From: JBJHDF01 sp050486405
GTDB lineage: Bacteria > Pseudomonadota > Gammaproteobacteria > Pseudomonadales > Cellvibrionaceae
Assembly (NCBI GenBank): GCA_050486405.1
Contig: JBJHDF010000038.1
Location: 1 to 26,976, forward strand
DNA length: 26,976 nt
Direction of reading: 5' to 3'
Position 1 is the first letter of the stretch. Every line of letters begins with the position of its first letter. Positions 1-7,867 of the stretch are shown here, piece by piece. The translations under genes and the position numbers were made by a program. The notes under the pieces are model-generated. The model made no database searches, was not told the origin of the DNA, and saw nothing but the letters and a program-made list of their open reading frames with translations.

Positions 1-720
1 GATACGGTCACTGTAACCGCCACTGTGCAAGGTGACGGCACTTACTCGACCACTGCCGATCTGAGCACCTTGTCGGATGGTTCGCTGACGGTTACTGCCA
101 CCGTACAGGACCAGGCAGGTAACGAAGCCACAGCTACCGACACCGCTACCCTGGCCACAGCCGAGGGCAGTGTCGCGGTCAATCTGGACGACCAGAATGC
201 CGCTTCGGTTGAGAATGCCGAGATCACTGGTACCACCAGCGATGTGCCGGTGGGCGCTACCGTATCTCTGGCTATTACCGATGGCACCACGACCATCAAC
301 ACCACCGCGACGGTTCAGGGCGACGGCACCTACAGCACCACGGTTGATTTGAGTAGTTTGGCTGATGGTCCCCTGACAGTTACTGCGACCGTTACCGACA
401 ACAATGCCAACAGCATTGATGCCACCGACACGGCCAACCTGGACACCCTGGCCGAAATCACCGTCAACCTTGACGATGTGAACAGCGCGAATGTGGCCAA
501 TGCCCCGATCAGCGGTACCACCAACGATGTGGAAGCCGGTCAGGTGGTGACACTGGAGGTTACCGATGGCACTGACACGGTTACTGTAACCGCCACTGTG
601 CAAGGTGACGGCACCTACTCGGCCACTGCCGATCTGAGCACCTTGTCGGATGGTTCGCTGACGGTTACTGCCACCGTGCAGGACCAGGCTGGCAACGAGG
701 CCTCTGCCACTGATACAGCG
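1..720 (+). repeat. Tandem Ig-like repeats inside the adhesin gene (~286-nt period)
   Basis: The 'QGDGTYS' landmark recurs at nt 28, 316 and 601, giving periods of 288 and 285 nt. The copy at 1-150 and the copy at 574-723 are nearly identical in DNA over their first ~126 bases (about six to eight differences by eye). The middle copy is clearly more diverged. This is a repeat within coding sequence that probably continues upstream of the window. Confidence 0.85.
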
Positions 721-3700
721 GTGATGGTAACCTCCCAGCCTGAACTGGAGATAGAGTCTGACAACGACAATCTGTCGGCTGGCGATACATCGAACCTGAC
801 GTTCAGCTTCAGCGAGCCGGTGTCGGGTTTCGACGCCAGCGATGTCAGTGTCACTGGCGGTACCATCAGCGACTTCACCCAGTTGGATTCGACCACTTGG
901 ACAGCTGTGTTTACCGCGGATGGCAGCGACAGTATTTCCGTCATCGTTGCTGACGGAGCTTTTGTCAGCGCAGTTACTGGTAATCCCGGATTGGGGGATG
1001 AACTGTTGTTGAACAGTAATCCTGTTGCCAATAATGTTACAGCCGTCACTGATGAGGATGTCATACTGACCGGAAATCTGCTCAACGACGGATCACCGGA
1101 TACCGACCCTGATGGCGATACCTTGACGGTGACTCAATTCACGATCGTCGGTGACCCGACTGTCTACAGCGCCGGCGATACGGTCAACATTTCAGGCATG
1201 GGAACACTGACCATTCAGGCTGATGGCAGCTATACCTATGATCCGTTCGAACACTGGAGTGGTACTCTGCCCGAAGTGACTTACACCATCACTGATGGTG
1301 TAGGCGGCAGTGCCTCGGCTGTATTGAATATTGACGTGACTCCTGTCGCCGATGCTCCCCTGCTCGATCTGGGCGGTGAGACTGGAACAGCTGTATCGGT
1401 GGGGCTGATTAAAGACACCTGGGTTGGGTTTGCCGACTTACCCTTTCCTGGACCTGGCCCAGGTATTGATCCAGACGATGTGCAAGACGCCATCGATAAT
1501 ACCACGCTGACGCCGACCAGTTCCGAGACTATTCAGAACGTGATAGAGCGGGATTTATCAGTGTCTCCCGGCAGCGATGAATCTGTAGGGGAGGGTGACG
1601 CATCGGTAACTTACGGTCTTATTTATCTGGAAGCGGGCAGAGAATATACTTTTAGTGGCGTGGCAGATGACAGTGTCAAAATCGTGATTGGCGGGGAGAC
1701 TGTCGCATCTTCTACCTATGGTGGTGGCATATGGGATCCTGGCATTTCGCGCTGGTTTCCGACCGAAGGTCAAGGGTATTTCTCCGGTAATCTTGGGAAC
1801 TCTGTTGACTATGAGGCTATGGGCCACTACTTTGGCTACAATACGAATACTGGCGAAGTCACGCATTTGATGGATTACACCACCGGAGTGATTACGGCTG
1901 TAACACCGTTCGTTCCGAGTGATGACGACTTTATTTTCCATGAAGGAAATGGCTTTACTGTATCGGAAAGCGGCTATTACACCATTGCTGTATATCACCA
2001 TAACGAACTTAGCCATGGGCTTTTCGACATCAACCTGAGGGTGGATGGCGGGCCTATTTTAGATCTAAGCGTAGACAACTTTATACTCAATACCAGTATT
2101 GCTGAAATTGAAGCCCAGGGAATCACCCTATCCAGTTTACTGGGCGATGATGCTGGCGGATTCTATCGCGTGTTTGACTTGAACGAAGGTGAGGAAAATA
2201 GCGCTATTCGGTTGTCGGAGATTTCCGCTGAACTGGTGGACACCGATGGTTCGGAGGTTCTTACGCTGGCAATATCCGATATTCCAGTGGGAGCTGTGTT
2301 GACTGATGGAGACAATAGTTTTACCGCTACGGTTGGTGATACGGAAGTGGATATTACTGGATGGGATTGGAGCAACCTTTCAATCACGCCACCTGCAGAT
2401 TTTACGGGTAATTTTAATCTAATTGTTGCAGCGACGGCAACGGAAACGGCCAATAACGACACTGCAACCACTAGTGCGAGTTTGGCTGTACAGGTTTATT
2501 CTTCTGATGGAGCGCCAGTAATAGAATTTCTGGATGGTAGCGATAATTCGAATACGGCCCCAACTCTTGATGGCGGCTCTGAAGAAACGGTTTTCGAATC
2601 AGGTTTGGCTGAAGGAACGCAGCAAGGGGATACTGCTATCGAAGTGAGCGGACAATTAGCCTTCTCGGATGAAGAAGGTGACGATCTTACGCTTTACGTC
2701 AACGGAGGCTTTGTTGTTGCGCTTGATGGCGAGGCTTCTACCGAAGGAGAGTATATCACCGACTATGGGATGCTTACTTTCCGCGGAGATGGTTCCTGGA
2801 CTTATCTGTTAACAAGCGCTTTTGATCACAGCAGTGGTAATGACCCGTTTGAGCTGGTAGAGATTACCGTATTTGATGGTAGTCTACATTCTGACCCAGT
2901 GGATATTCAGGTGAACATTATTGATGATATCCCGGTGGCAGTTGCTAACAGCATTTCTTTTAACAACGTAGCAGGAACAGTTGTTACAGGAAAATTGGCA
3001 GACATCGGTGCAGATAGAGATGGGGCTAACATTTACTTTAATATAAGCTCAATGCCTGCTCTTACTTCCTTCGGTGAAGAAGTAACTTATGTGCTTCAAG
3101 ATGGTGGGTCGACGCTGGTAGCGCAGGCCGGAGGTCAAAACGTATTTACTATTGAAGCTGATGCTTCTATGGGGCAATACACCTTCACATTACTGAGGGC
3201 ACTGGACTCTAGTTCGACATCAGTCAGCTTGGTTCAGGCTAACGGTCCTAGTGCCCGATTTGTCAATGACGATGGTGACATGCTTCTTGATGGGTCTGGC
3301 GCAGGTGGCTGGGTAATGAGCATGAGCGGCTTTAACGCCAACAATGAACTGGTGGGAGTGAATACATCGAACTCTAGCATAGGCGTCGCGAATCCACACG
3401 TTAACAATGGTCAGTATATTGTTTTCGGATTTGACTATCAGGGGGGGGATGCTCCTGCTCTGGCGGACTTCGCTAATACGTTTACGTTCGGAGTCTCGGG
3501 AAGTCAAGGAACACAATCACCTGTGTACAACGTGACTGTTGTGATGGGTTCTATGACGGGTGGGGCTGATTTAACCGTTACACACACTGGTATCAGTGAT
3601 TCGTTGTTTACTGCAGCAGCTAATGATGGCTATTTTATACAGAGTGTTACCGTACTGAATGCTACTGCGGGTAATACATTCCAGCTACACAATCTATCTT

Positions 3701-4248
3701 TTAGCTCGTTCACTACTGAGCCAGTGGAGTTCAATGTGCCGTTTACCGTAGTGGATGGTGATGGCAGCACTGATAGTTCATCCCTCTTGGTGGCTATTGG
3801 GTTGGAAGGTGGACTTGTCGGCGGGCCGGGTGACGACGTGCTCATCGGTACGTCAGGTGACGATACCTTGTACGGTGGCCCCGGCGACGACGTTCTGACC
3901 GGTGGTGCTGGCGCCGACACTTTTGTCTGGAACCTGGGCGATCAGGGTGCGCCGGGCACTCCGGCCCAGGATACAGTCACCGACTTCAATGTCAGCAGTG
4001 GTGATGTATTGGATCTCGCGGATCTACTGCAGGGAGAGACCGAAACCACCCTGGTGAATTATCTGCACTTCCAGCAGAGCGGGTCGGATACCATTGTTCA
4101 TATCAGTAGCACCGGGGGGTATGGCAGCGGCTACAGCGCGGGCGCCACCGACCAGATCATCGTACTGCAGGGAGTCACCTTCTCCGGTGACAACGCGGAT
4201 ATTATCAACCAGTTGTTGAATTCTGGAAGCCTGAACGTGGACTTGTAA
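1..4248 (+). CDS. RTX / type I-secreted giant adhesin, C-terminal part (5' truncated by window)
   Basis: The frame is open from base 1, so the gene starts upstream; 1415 residues are visible. Order in the fragment: about 2.5 Ig-like repeats of ~95 aa (residues 1-245), another Ig-like domain (~246-340), a cadherin/VCBS-like domain (~341-455), a PA14-like module (~462-700, core 'EYTFSGVADDSVKIVIGG'), acidic VCBS-like repeats (~700-975), one region resembling the T1SS-143 repeat (~978-1255), RTX nonapeptides (1274-1308, 'GGPGDDVLIG', 'GGPGDDVLTG'), and a type I secretion C-terminal domain with 'ADTFVW' and 'DTVTDFNVSSGDVLDLADLL'. Known family behaviour: such LapA/FrhA-like proteins are exported by a type I ABC system and hold cells to surfaces or other cells, with Ca2+ rigidifying the repeats; PA14-like modules often bind sugars. 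No transporter genes lie in the window. The 1400-3720 part is AT-richer than both flanks. Family assignment is secure; the ligand is unknown. Confidence 0.93.
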   Translation, partial: DTVTVTATVQGDGTYSTTADLSTLSDGSLTVTATVQDQAGNEATATDTATLATAEGSVAVNLDDQNAASVENAEITGTTSDVPVGATVSLAITDGTTTINTTATVQGDGTYSTTVDLSSLADGPLTVTATVTDNNANSIDATDTANLDTLAEITVNLDDVNSANVANAPISGTTNDVEAGQVVTLEVTDGTDTVTVTATVQGDGTYSATADLSTLSDGSLTVTATVQDQAGNEASATDTAVMVTSQPELEIESDNDNLSAGDTSNLTFSFSEPVSGFDASDVSVTGGTISDFTQLDSTTWTAVFTADGSDSISVIVADGAFVSAVTGNPGLGDELLLNSNPVANNVTAVTDEDVILTGNLLNDGSPDTDPDGDTLTVTQFTIVGDPTVYSAGDTVNISGMGTLTIQADGSYTYDPFEHWSGTLPEVTYTITDGVGGSASAVLNIDVTPVADAPLLDLGGETGTAVSVGLIKDTWVGFADLPFPGPGPGIDPDDVQDAIDNTTLTPTSSETIQNVIERDLSVSPGSDESVGEGDASVTYGLIYLEAGREYTFSGVADDSVKIVIGGETVASSTYGGGIWDPGISRWFPTEGQGYFSGNLGNSVDYEAMGHYFGYNTNTGEVTHLMDYTTGVITAVTPFVPSDDDFIFHEGNGFTVSESGYYTIAVYHHNELSHGLFDINLRVDGGPILDLSVDNFILNTSIAEIEAQGITLSSLLGDDAGGFYRVFDLNEGEENSAIRLSEISAELVDTDGSEVLTLAISDIPVGAVLTDGDNSFTATVGDTEVDITGWDWSNLSITPPADFTGNFNLIVAATATETANNDTATTSASLAVQVYSSDGAPVIEFLDGSDNSNTAPTLDGGSEETVFESGLAEGTQQGDTAIEVSGQLAFSDEEGDDLTLYVNGGFVVALDGEASTEGEYITDYGMLTFRGDGSWTYLLTSAFDHSSGNDPFELVEITVFDGSLHSDPVDIQVNIIDDIPVAVANSISFNNVAGTVVTGKLADIGADRDGANIYFNISSMPALTSFGEEVTYVLQDGGSTLVAQAGGQNVFTIEADASMGQYTFTLLRALDSSSTSVSLVQANGPSARFVNDDGDMLLDGSGAGGWVMSMSGFNANNELVGVNTSNSSIGVANPHVNNGQYIVFGFDYQGGDAPALADFANTFTFGVSGSQGTQSPVYNVTVVMGSMTGGADLTVTHTGISDSLFTAAANDGYFIQSVTVLNATAGNTFQLHNLSFSSFTTEPVEFNVPFTVVDGDGSTDSSSLLVAIGLEGGLVGGPGDDVLIGTSGDDTLYGGPGDDVLTGGAGADTFVWNLGDQGAPGTPAQDTVTDFNVSSGDVLDLADLLQGETETTLVNYLHFQQSGSDTIVHISSTGGYGSGYSAGATDQIIVLQGVTFSGDNADIINQLLNSGSLNVDL

Positions 4249-4249
4249 T

Positions 4250-4579
4250 ATGTATGTGAAGCGCGATCTTACCGGCGCCGTAGTGGCTGTCAGCAGGGAT
4301 GCTGAAGCCGGGTTTGATCATCTGAGTGATGATCACCCCGAACTTCGGGCTTTTCTAAAAGCGTTGCAGGCAGAGGTTCCGAACAATCTACAGGAGTCCG
4401 ATCTGGAGATGGCTAGGGTCATGGAAGACCTGATCTACCTACTGGTGGAGCGCGGCACCATCCTCTTCACCGATCTGCCTCAGCCCGCCCAGGCCAAGTT
4501 GCTGGCCCGGCGGGAGATGCGCGAAAAAGTGCGCGGTGTGGATCTGCTCGGTGATGAGGATGAAGGGCTGGGTTTATAG
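4250..4579 (+). CDS. Small conserved protein of the 'tryptophan synthase subunit beta-like' type, function unknown
   Basis: A 109-aa soluble, acidic protein beginning MYVKRDLTG. The text 'SDLEMARVMEDLIYLLVERGTILFTDLP' followed by 'QAKLLARREMRE' matches a short family found in pseudomonads and marine gammaproteobacteria that databases often label 'tryptophan synthase subunit beta-like'. It has none of the PLP-binding body of TrpB, so that label should not be read as a function. The ATG lies one base after the adhesin stop codon, with only a weak GGA at 4238-4240 as ribosome site, which suggests translational coupling to the adhesin. Its 3' end converges on dapD with five bases between the stops. 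A role linked to the adhesin is inference from position only. Confidence 0.75.
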   Translation: MYVKRDLTGAVVAVSRDAEAGFDHLSDDHPELRAFLKALQAEVPNNLQESDLEMARVMEDLIYLLVERGTILFTDLPQPAQAKLLARREMREKVRGVDLLGDEDEGLGL

Positions 4580-4584
4580 CCACT

Positions 4585-5619
4585 CTAATTGTTTTTGTGC
4601 AGCGATTCGTTGAGCTGCACCGCGCTTTTGTTGGTCAGGCACTCCACGCGACCGGTCTGGGAGTTGCGGCGAAACAGCAGATCTGACTGGCCGGCCAAAT
4701 CCCGCGCCTTCACCAACTGTGCGACTTCTCCCTGGGCATCCAGCAGCGCTACCTTGGTGCCGGCAGTGATATAAAGGCCGGACTCGATGGTGCAACGGTC
4801 TCCCAGCGGAATGCCGGTGCCGGCATTGGCGCCCAGCAGGCAGTTTTTGCCCAGGGAAATAACGATATTGCCGCCGCCGGACAGGGTGCCCATGGTGGAG
4901 CTGCCGCCGCCCAGATCCGAACCTTCGCCGACAAATACGCCGGCGGAGATGCGTCCTTCGATCATGCCCGGCCCTGCGGTGCCGGCGTTAAAGTTTACAA
5001 ACCCTTCGTGCATGATGGTGGTGCCTTCACCCAGGTAGGCGCCCAACCTGACCCGGGCGGTGTCGGCGATACGCACACCGGCGGGCACCACGTAATCGCT
5101 CATGCGGGGGAACTTGTCCACGCAGTTGACGCGCAGCAGTTCGCCGTTCAGGCGCGCTTGCAATTGCCTCTCGGTCAACTCCTCCAGATCCACCGCGCCC
5201 TGGTTGGTCCAGGCGACGTTGGGCAGTACGCCAAAGGCGCCGGTGAGGTTGGTTTCGTGGGGTTTTACCAGACGGTGAGACAGCAGATGCAGCTTCAGAT
5301 AGGCTTCGGGCACCGACGTTGGCGCTTCGTCGCTGGCCAGCAGTGTGACCACCAGGGGGCGCTTGCTGTTGGCAAAGCTGCGGGCTGTGGCCGCCAGTGC
5401 CTCGTGACCGGCGGTTGCCAGTGCCTGGGCCAGTGCCGGTGCGGCGTCCGCTTTCAGTGCGATGGCCTGATTGCCACCGGTATAGCCGGTGGCGCGCGCC
5501 AGGACTTCAGTGATGCTGGTGTCGGGGTTCCGCAGCGGTTGGGGATAGAAAACTTCCAGCCACTGGCCGTTGCGATTCTGTGTGCCGACGCCCAGGCCGA
5601 CGCTGTAAAGTGTGCTCAT
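4585..5619 (-). CDS. dapD: 2,3,4,5-tetrahydropyridine-2,6-dicarboxylate N-succinyltransferase
   Basis: 344 aa, the length of the Pseudomonas-type DapD rather than the ~274-aa enterobacterial form. The N-terminus 'MSTLYSVGLGVGTQNRNG' and the C-terminal left-handed beta-helix region with 'GAYLGEGTTIMHEGFVNFNA' and 'GRISAGVFVGEGSDLGGGSS' are typical. It transfers a succinyl group from succinyl-CoA to tetrahydrodipicolinate in the succinylase branch of diaminopimelate/lysine synthesis (cytoplasm). It is the last gene of the minus-strand block and starts one base after the stop of the ArsC-like gene. DapC, acting one step later in the same pathway, is encoded three genes upstream, so the block holds two consecutive enzymes. 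Confidence 0.95.
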   Translation of the reverse strand: MSTLYSVGLGVGTQNRNGQWLEVFYPQPLRNPDTSITEVLARATGYTGGNQAIALKADAAPALAQALATAGHEALAATARSFANSKRPLVVTLLASDEAPTSVPEAYLKLHLLSHRLVKPHETNLTGAFGVLPNVAWTNQGAVDLEELTERQLQARLNGELLRVNCVDKFPRMSDYVVPAGVRIADTARVRLGAYLGEGTTIMHEGFVNFNAGTAGPGMIEGRISAGVFVGEGSDLGGGSSTMGTLSGGGNIVISLGKNCLLGANAGTGIPLGDRCTIESGLYITAGTKVALLDAQGEVAQLVKARDLAGQSDLLFRRNSQTGRVECLTNKSAVQLNESLHKNN

Positions 5620-5620
5620 G

Positions 5621-5965
5621 TTAAACGGTGTCCTGAAAAATTTCTCGGTAATCGCTGGGGCTGAAGCCCAGGTGACGGATTTTGCCGGTGTCCAGTAACG
5701 GACGCTTGATCAGAGCCGGGTATTGTACCAGCAAAGCGGCATTGAGCCGTCCCTTCTCCGCATCCGGCAGGTTGCGCCAGGTGGTGCCGCGCCGGTTGAC
5801 CAGTTGATCCGATCCCAGTTCCCGCAGCCATGCATTGGCTTGCTTGCTGTCCAGGCCGTCCTGACGGAAGTCGTGAAAGCGGTACCCGATGCCGTTCTCC
5901 TCCAGCCAGCGCCGGGCTTTTTTCACGGTATCGCAGTTTTTGATGCCGTACATTGTGACGGACAT
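5621..5965 (-). CDS. ArsC/Spx/YffB-family thioredoxin-fold protein
   Basis: 114 aa. 'MYGIKNCDTVKKARRWLEENG' places a single redox-type cysteine near the N-terminus, followed by 'YRFHDFRQDGL' and the late 'LIKRPLLDTG' that marks the ArsC/Spx thioredoxin fold. This subgroup (YffB in E. coli) commonly sits beside dapD or dapE; its members are not proven arsenate reductases and the physiological role is unclear. A strong AAGGAG ribosome site (read on the minus strand, 5975-5980) nine bases before the ATG supports the start. It lies 27 nt after nth and 1 nt before dapD, so co-transcription is very likely. Confidence 0.85.
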   Translation of the reverse strand: MSVTMYGIKNCDTVKKARRWLEENGIGYRFHDFRQDGLDSKQANAWLRELGSDQLVNRRGTTWRNLPDAEKGRLNAALLVQYPALIKRPLLDTGKIRHLGFSPSDYREIFQDTV

Positions 5966-5992
5966 GGTAGTTTTCTCCTTACAGCTATCAGG

Positions 5993-6664
5993 CTAGGCCT
6001 TGCGCGAAATTTTGGGTTTCTTGCGATTCGGATAGCAGGTGCGACAGATATCGCAGCGGGTGCCGTCGCAGCCTCTGGCCGAGCAGTGTTCCCGCCCGTA
6101 GTAAATGATCTGCAGATGCAGGGCATTCCAGCGCTCTTCGGGAAACAGTCGCTTCAGATCGCGCTCGGTCTGCACCACGCTTTTGCCGCTGGTCAGTCCC
6201 CAGCGCTGCGCCAGGCGGTGTATGTGAGTGTCCACGGGAAAGGCCGGCACGCCGAAAGCCTGGCTCATGACCACACTGGCGGTCTTGTGTCCCACGCCGG
6301 GCAGTCGCTCCAGCGCGGCAAAATCCGCCGGCACTTTGCCGCCGTGTTCGTCTATAAGAATTTGCGACAGGCCGACAATAGCCCTGGCCTTTTGTGGCGA
6401 CAGACCGCAGGGTCGGATCACTGCCTGCACCTTCTCCACCGGAACTCGGGCCATATCTGCCGGGTTGTCCGCCAGTTGCCACAGGTGCGGAGTCACCTGG
6501 TTGACTCGTTCGTCGGTGCACTGGGCCGAGAGCAGCACCGCCACCAGCAGGGTGTAGGGGTCTTTGTGGTGCAGCGGTATGGGCGGCGCGGGATACAGCG
6601 TCTGCAGTCGCTGCAGAATAAAAGCGACGCGCTCGCTCTTGTTGAGATTAGTGCGCTCCGTCAT
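5993..6664 (-). CDS. nth: Endonuclease III-like DNA glycosylase/AP lyase with atypical Fe-S cysteines
   Basis: 223 aa from an ATG that overlaps the dapC stop (ATGA). The helix-hairpin-helix 'LPGVGHKTAS' at 121-130 carries the catalytic lysine K127, and 'VDTHIHRLAQRWG' carries the catalytic aspartate D145. Family role: removal of oxidised pyrimidines and strand cleavage in base excision repair. The C-terminus has Cys at 194, 199, 204, 207 and 210, whereas E. coli Nth uses C-x6-C-x2-C-x5-C. A [4Fe-4S] cluster is still plausible but with other spacing. It sits in the dapC-dapD block rather than beside rnf genes, where Nth is found in many gammaproteobacteria, so it may be a second Nth paralogue. 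Confidence 0.88.
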   Translation of the reverse strand: MTERTNLNKSERVAFILQRLQTLYPAPPIPLHHKDPYTLLVAVLLSAQCTDERVNQVTPHLWQLADNPADMARVPVEKVQAVIRPCGLSPQKARAIVGLSQILIDEHGGKVPADFAALERLPGVGHKTASVVMSQAFGVPAFPVDTHIHRLAQRWGLTSGKSVVQTERDLKRLFPEERWNALHLQIIYYGREHCSARGCDGTRCDICRTCYPNRKKPKISRKA

Positions 6665-7857
6665 AGGGATTGCACAAAGGTCCGGATGCGCTTTGCCGCC
6701 GTGACGCACTCGGCCAGAGGCGCCACCAGCGCCATGCGTACGCGGTTCTTGCCAGGATTGCCGTCGCCAAAATCGCGTCCCAGGTAACTGCCCGGCAGTA
6801 CTGTGACGTTTTGTTGCGCGTAAAGCTCCCGGGCAAAGGTCTCGTCGTCCACCGGTGTTTCCGGCCAGAGATAGAAGCCGGCGTCCGGGCGCTGACAAGG
6901 CAGGGCGTCTCCCAGGATATCCAGCACGGCGTCGAACTTCTCCCGGTAGTGCTGCCGGTTTTCGCGCACATGCGCTTCGTCCTGCCAGGCGGCGATACTG
7001 GCCAGCTGTGTCGGTACCGGCATGGCGCAGCCGTGATAGGTGCGGTAGCGCAGAAACTCCGCGATCAACTGCGCGTCGCCGGCGACAAAGCCGGAGCGCA
7101 GCCCGGGCAGGTTGGAGCGCTTGGACAGACTGTGAAACACCAGGCAGCGACGGTAGTCGGTGCGACCCAGGTGGGCGCAGACTTCCAGTAGTCCGAGGGG
7201 CGGTTGCTGCTCGTCCCGGTAGATTTCCGAGTAGCATTCGTCGGCGGCGATAATGAAATCGTGCATGTCCGCCAGCGCGATGAGCTGTCGCCATTGCTGC
7301 TCACTGACCACGGCGCCGGCGGGGTTGCCCGGTGAGCAGAGATACACCAGTTGGCAGTCCCGCCAGATGTCGGCAGACACGGACGCGAAATCCGGAACGA
7401 AGCCGTTGTCCGCGGTGCAGTTGAGCAGGTGCAGGTCCGCACCGGCCAGCAGGGCGGCGCCTTCGTAGATCTGGTAGAACGGATTGGGGCTGACTATCAG
7501 AGGGCGCGGGGCATTGCGATCCACCACCGTTTGGGCAATGGCGAACAGCGCCTCGCGGGTGCCGTTGACCGGCAGCAGGTGCGCCTCGGAAAGACTGCCC
7601 GGCGGCAGTTGAAAGCGCTGTGTCGCCCAACCGGCAATGACCTGCCGCAACTCGGGCAAGCCGCGGGTGGCCGGGTATTGGGCCAGACGCGGCAACTGTT
7701 CGGCCAGCACCCGCAGCACCGGTTCCGGCGGCGGGTGTTGCGGCTCGCCGATGGACAGGGCGATATGAGGCAGATCCGTTGGGGGAACGGCGCCGGCCTT
7801 GAGCGTGGCCAGCTTCTCAAAGGGATAGGGGTGCAGTCGGTTCAGGTCGGGGTTCAT
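6661..7857 (-). CDS. dapC: Succinyldiaminopimelate transaminase (PLP-dependent)
   Basis: 398 aa from ATG (MNPDLNRLHPYPF). Fold-type I aminotransferase features: 'NPFYQIYEGAALLAGA', 'CSPGNPAGAV', 'DECYSEIYRDE', and the PLP-lysine motif 'SLSKRSNLPGLRSGF' with Lys at about residue 246. The N-terminus and position between glnD and dapD match DapC of Pseudomonas. The enzyme converts N-succinyl-2-amino-6-ketopimelate to N-succinyl-LL-diaminopimelate with glutamate as donor, the step after DapD. The frame stays open upstream into glnD, but family length and the conserved start favour 7857. The stop overlaps the nth start; the gap to glnD is 10 nt. Confidence 0.92.
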   Translation of the reverse strand: MNPDLNRLHPYPFEKLATLKAGAVPPTDLPHIALSIGEPQHPPPEPVLRVLAEQLPRLAQYPATRGLPELRQVIAGWATQRFQLPPGSLSEAHLLPVNGTREALFAIAQTVVDRNAPRPLIVSPNPFYQIYEGAALLAGADLHLLNCTADNGFVPDFASVSADIWRDCQLVYLCSPGNPAGAVVSEQQWRQLIALADMHDFIIAADECYSEIYRDEQQPPLGLLEVCAHLGRTDYRRCLVFHSLSKRSNLPGLRSGFVAGDAQLIAEFLRYRTYHGCAMPVPTQLASIAAWQDEAHVRENRQHYREKFDAVLDILGDALPCQRPDAGFYLWPETPVDDETFARELYAQQNVTVLPGSYLGRDFGDGNPGKNRVRMALVAPLAECVTAAKRIRTFVQSL

Positions 7858-7867
7858 GGTCCTGTTG

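Noticed and set aside
6665..7294. Upstream extension of the nth reading frame
   Set aside because: The added residues are an out-of-frame reading of dapC (Arg/Ala/Gly-rich); the ATGA overlap at 6664 gives the family-correct start.
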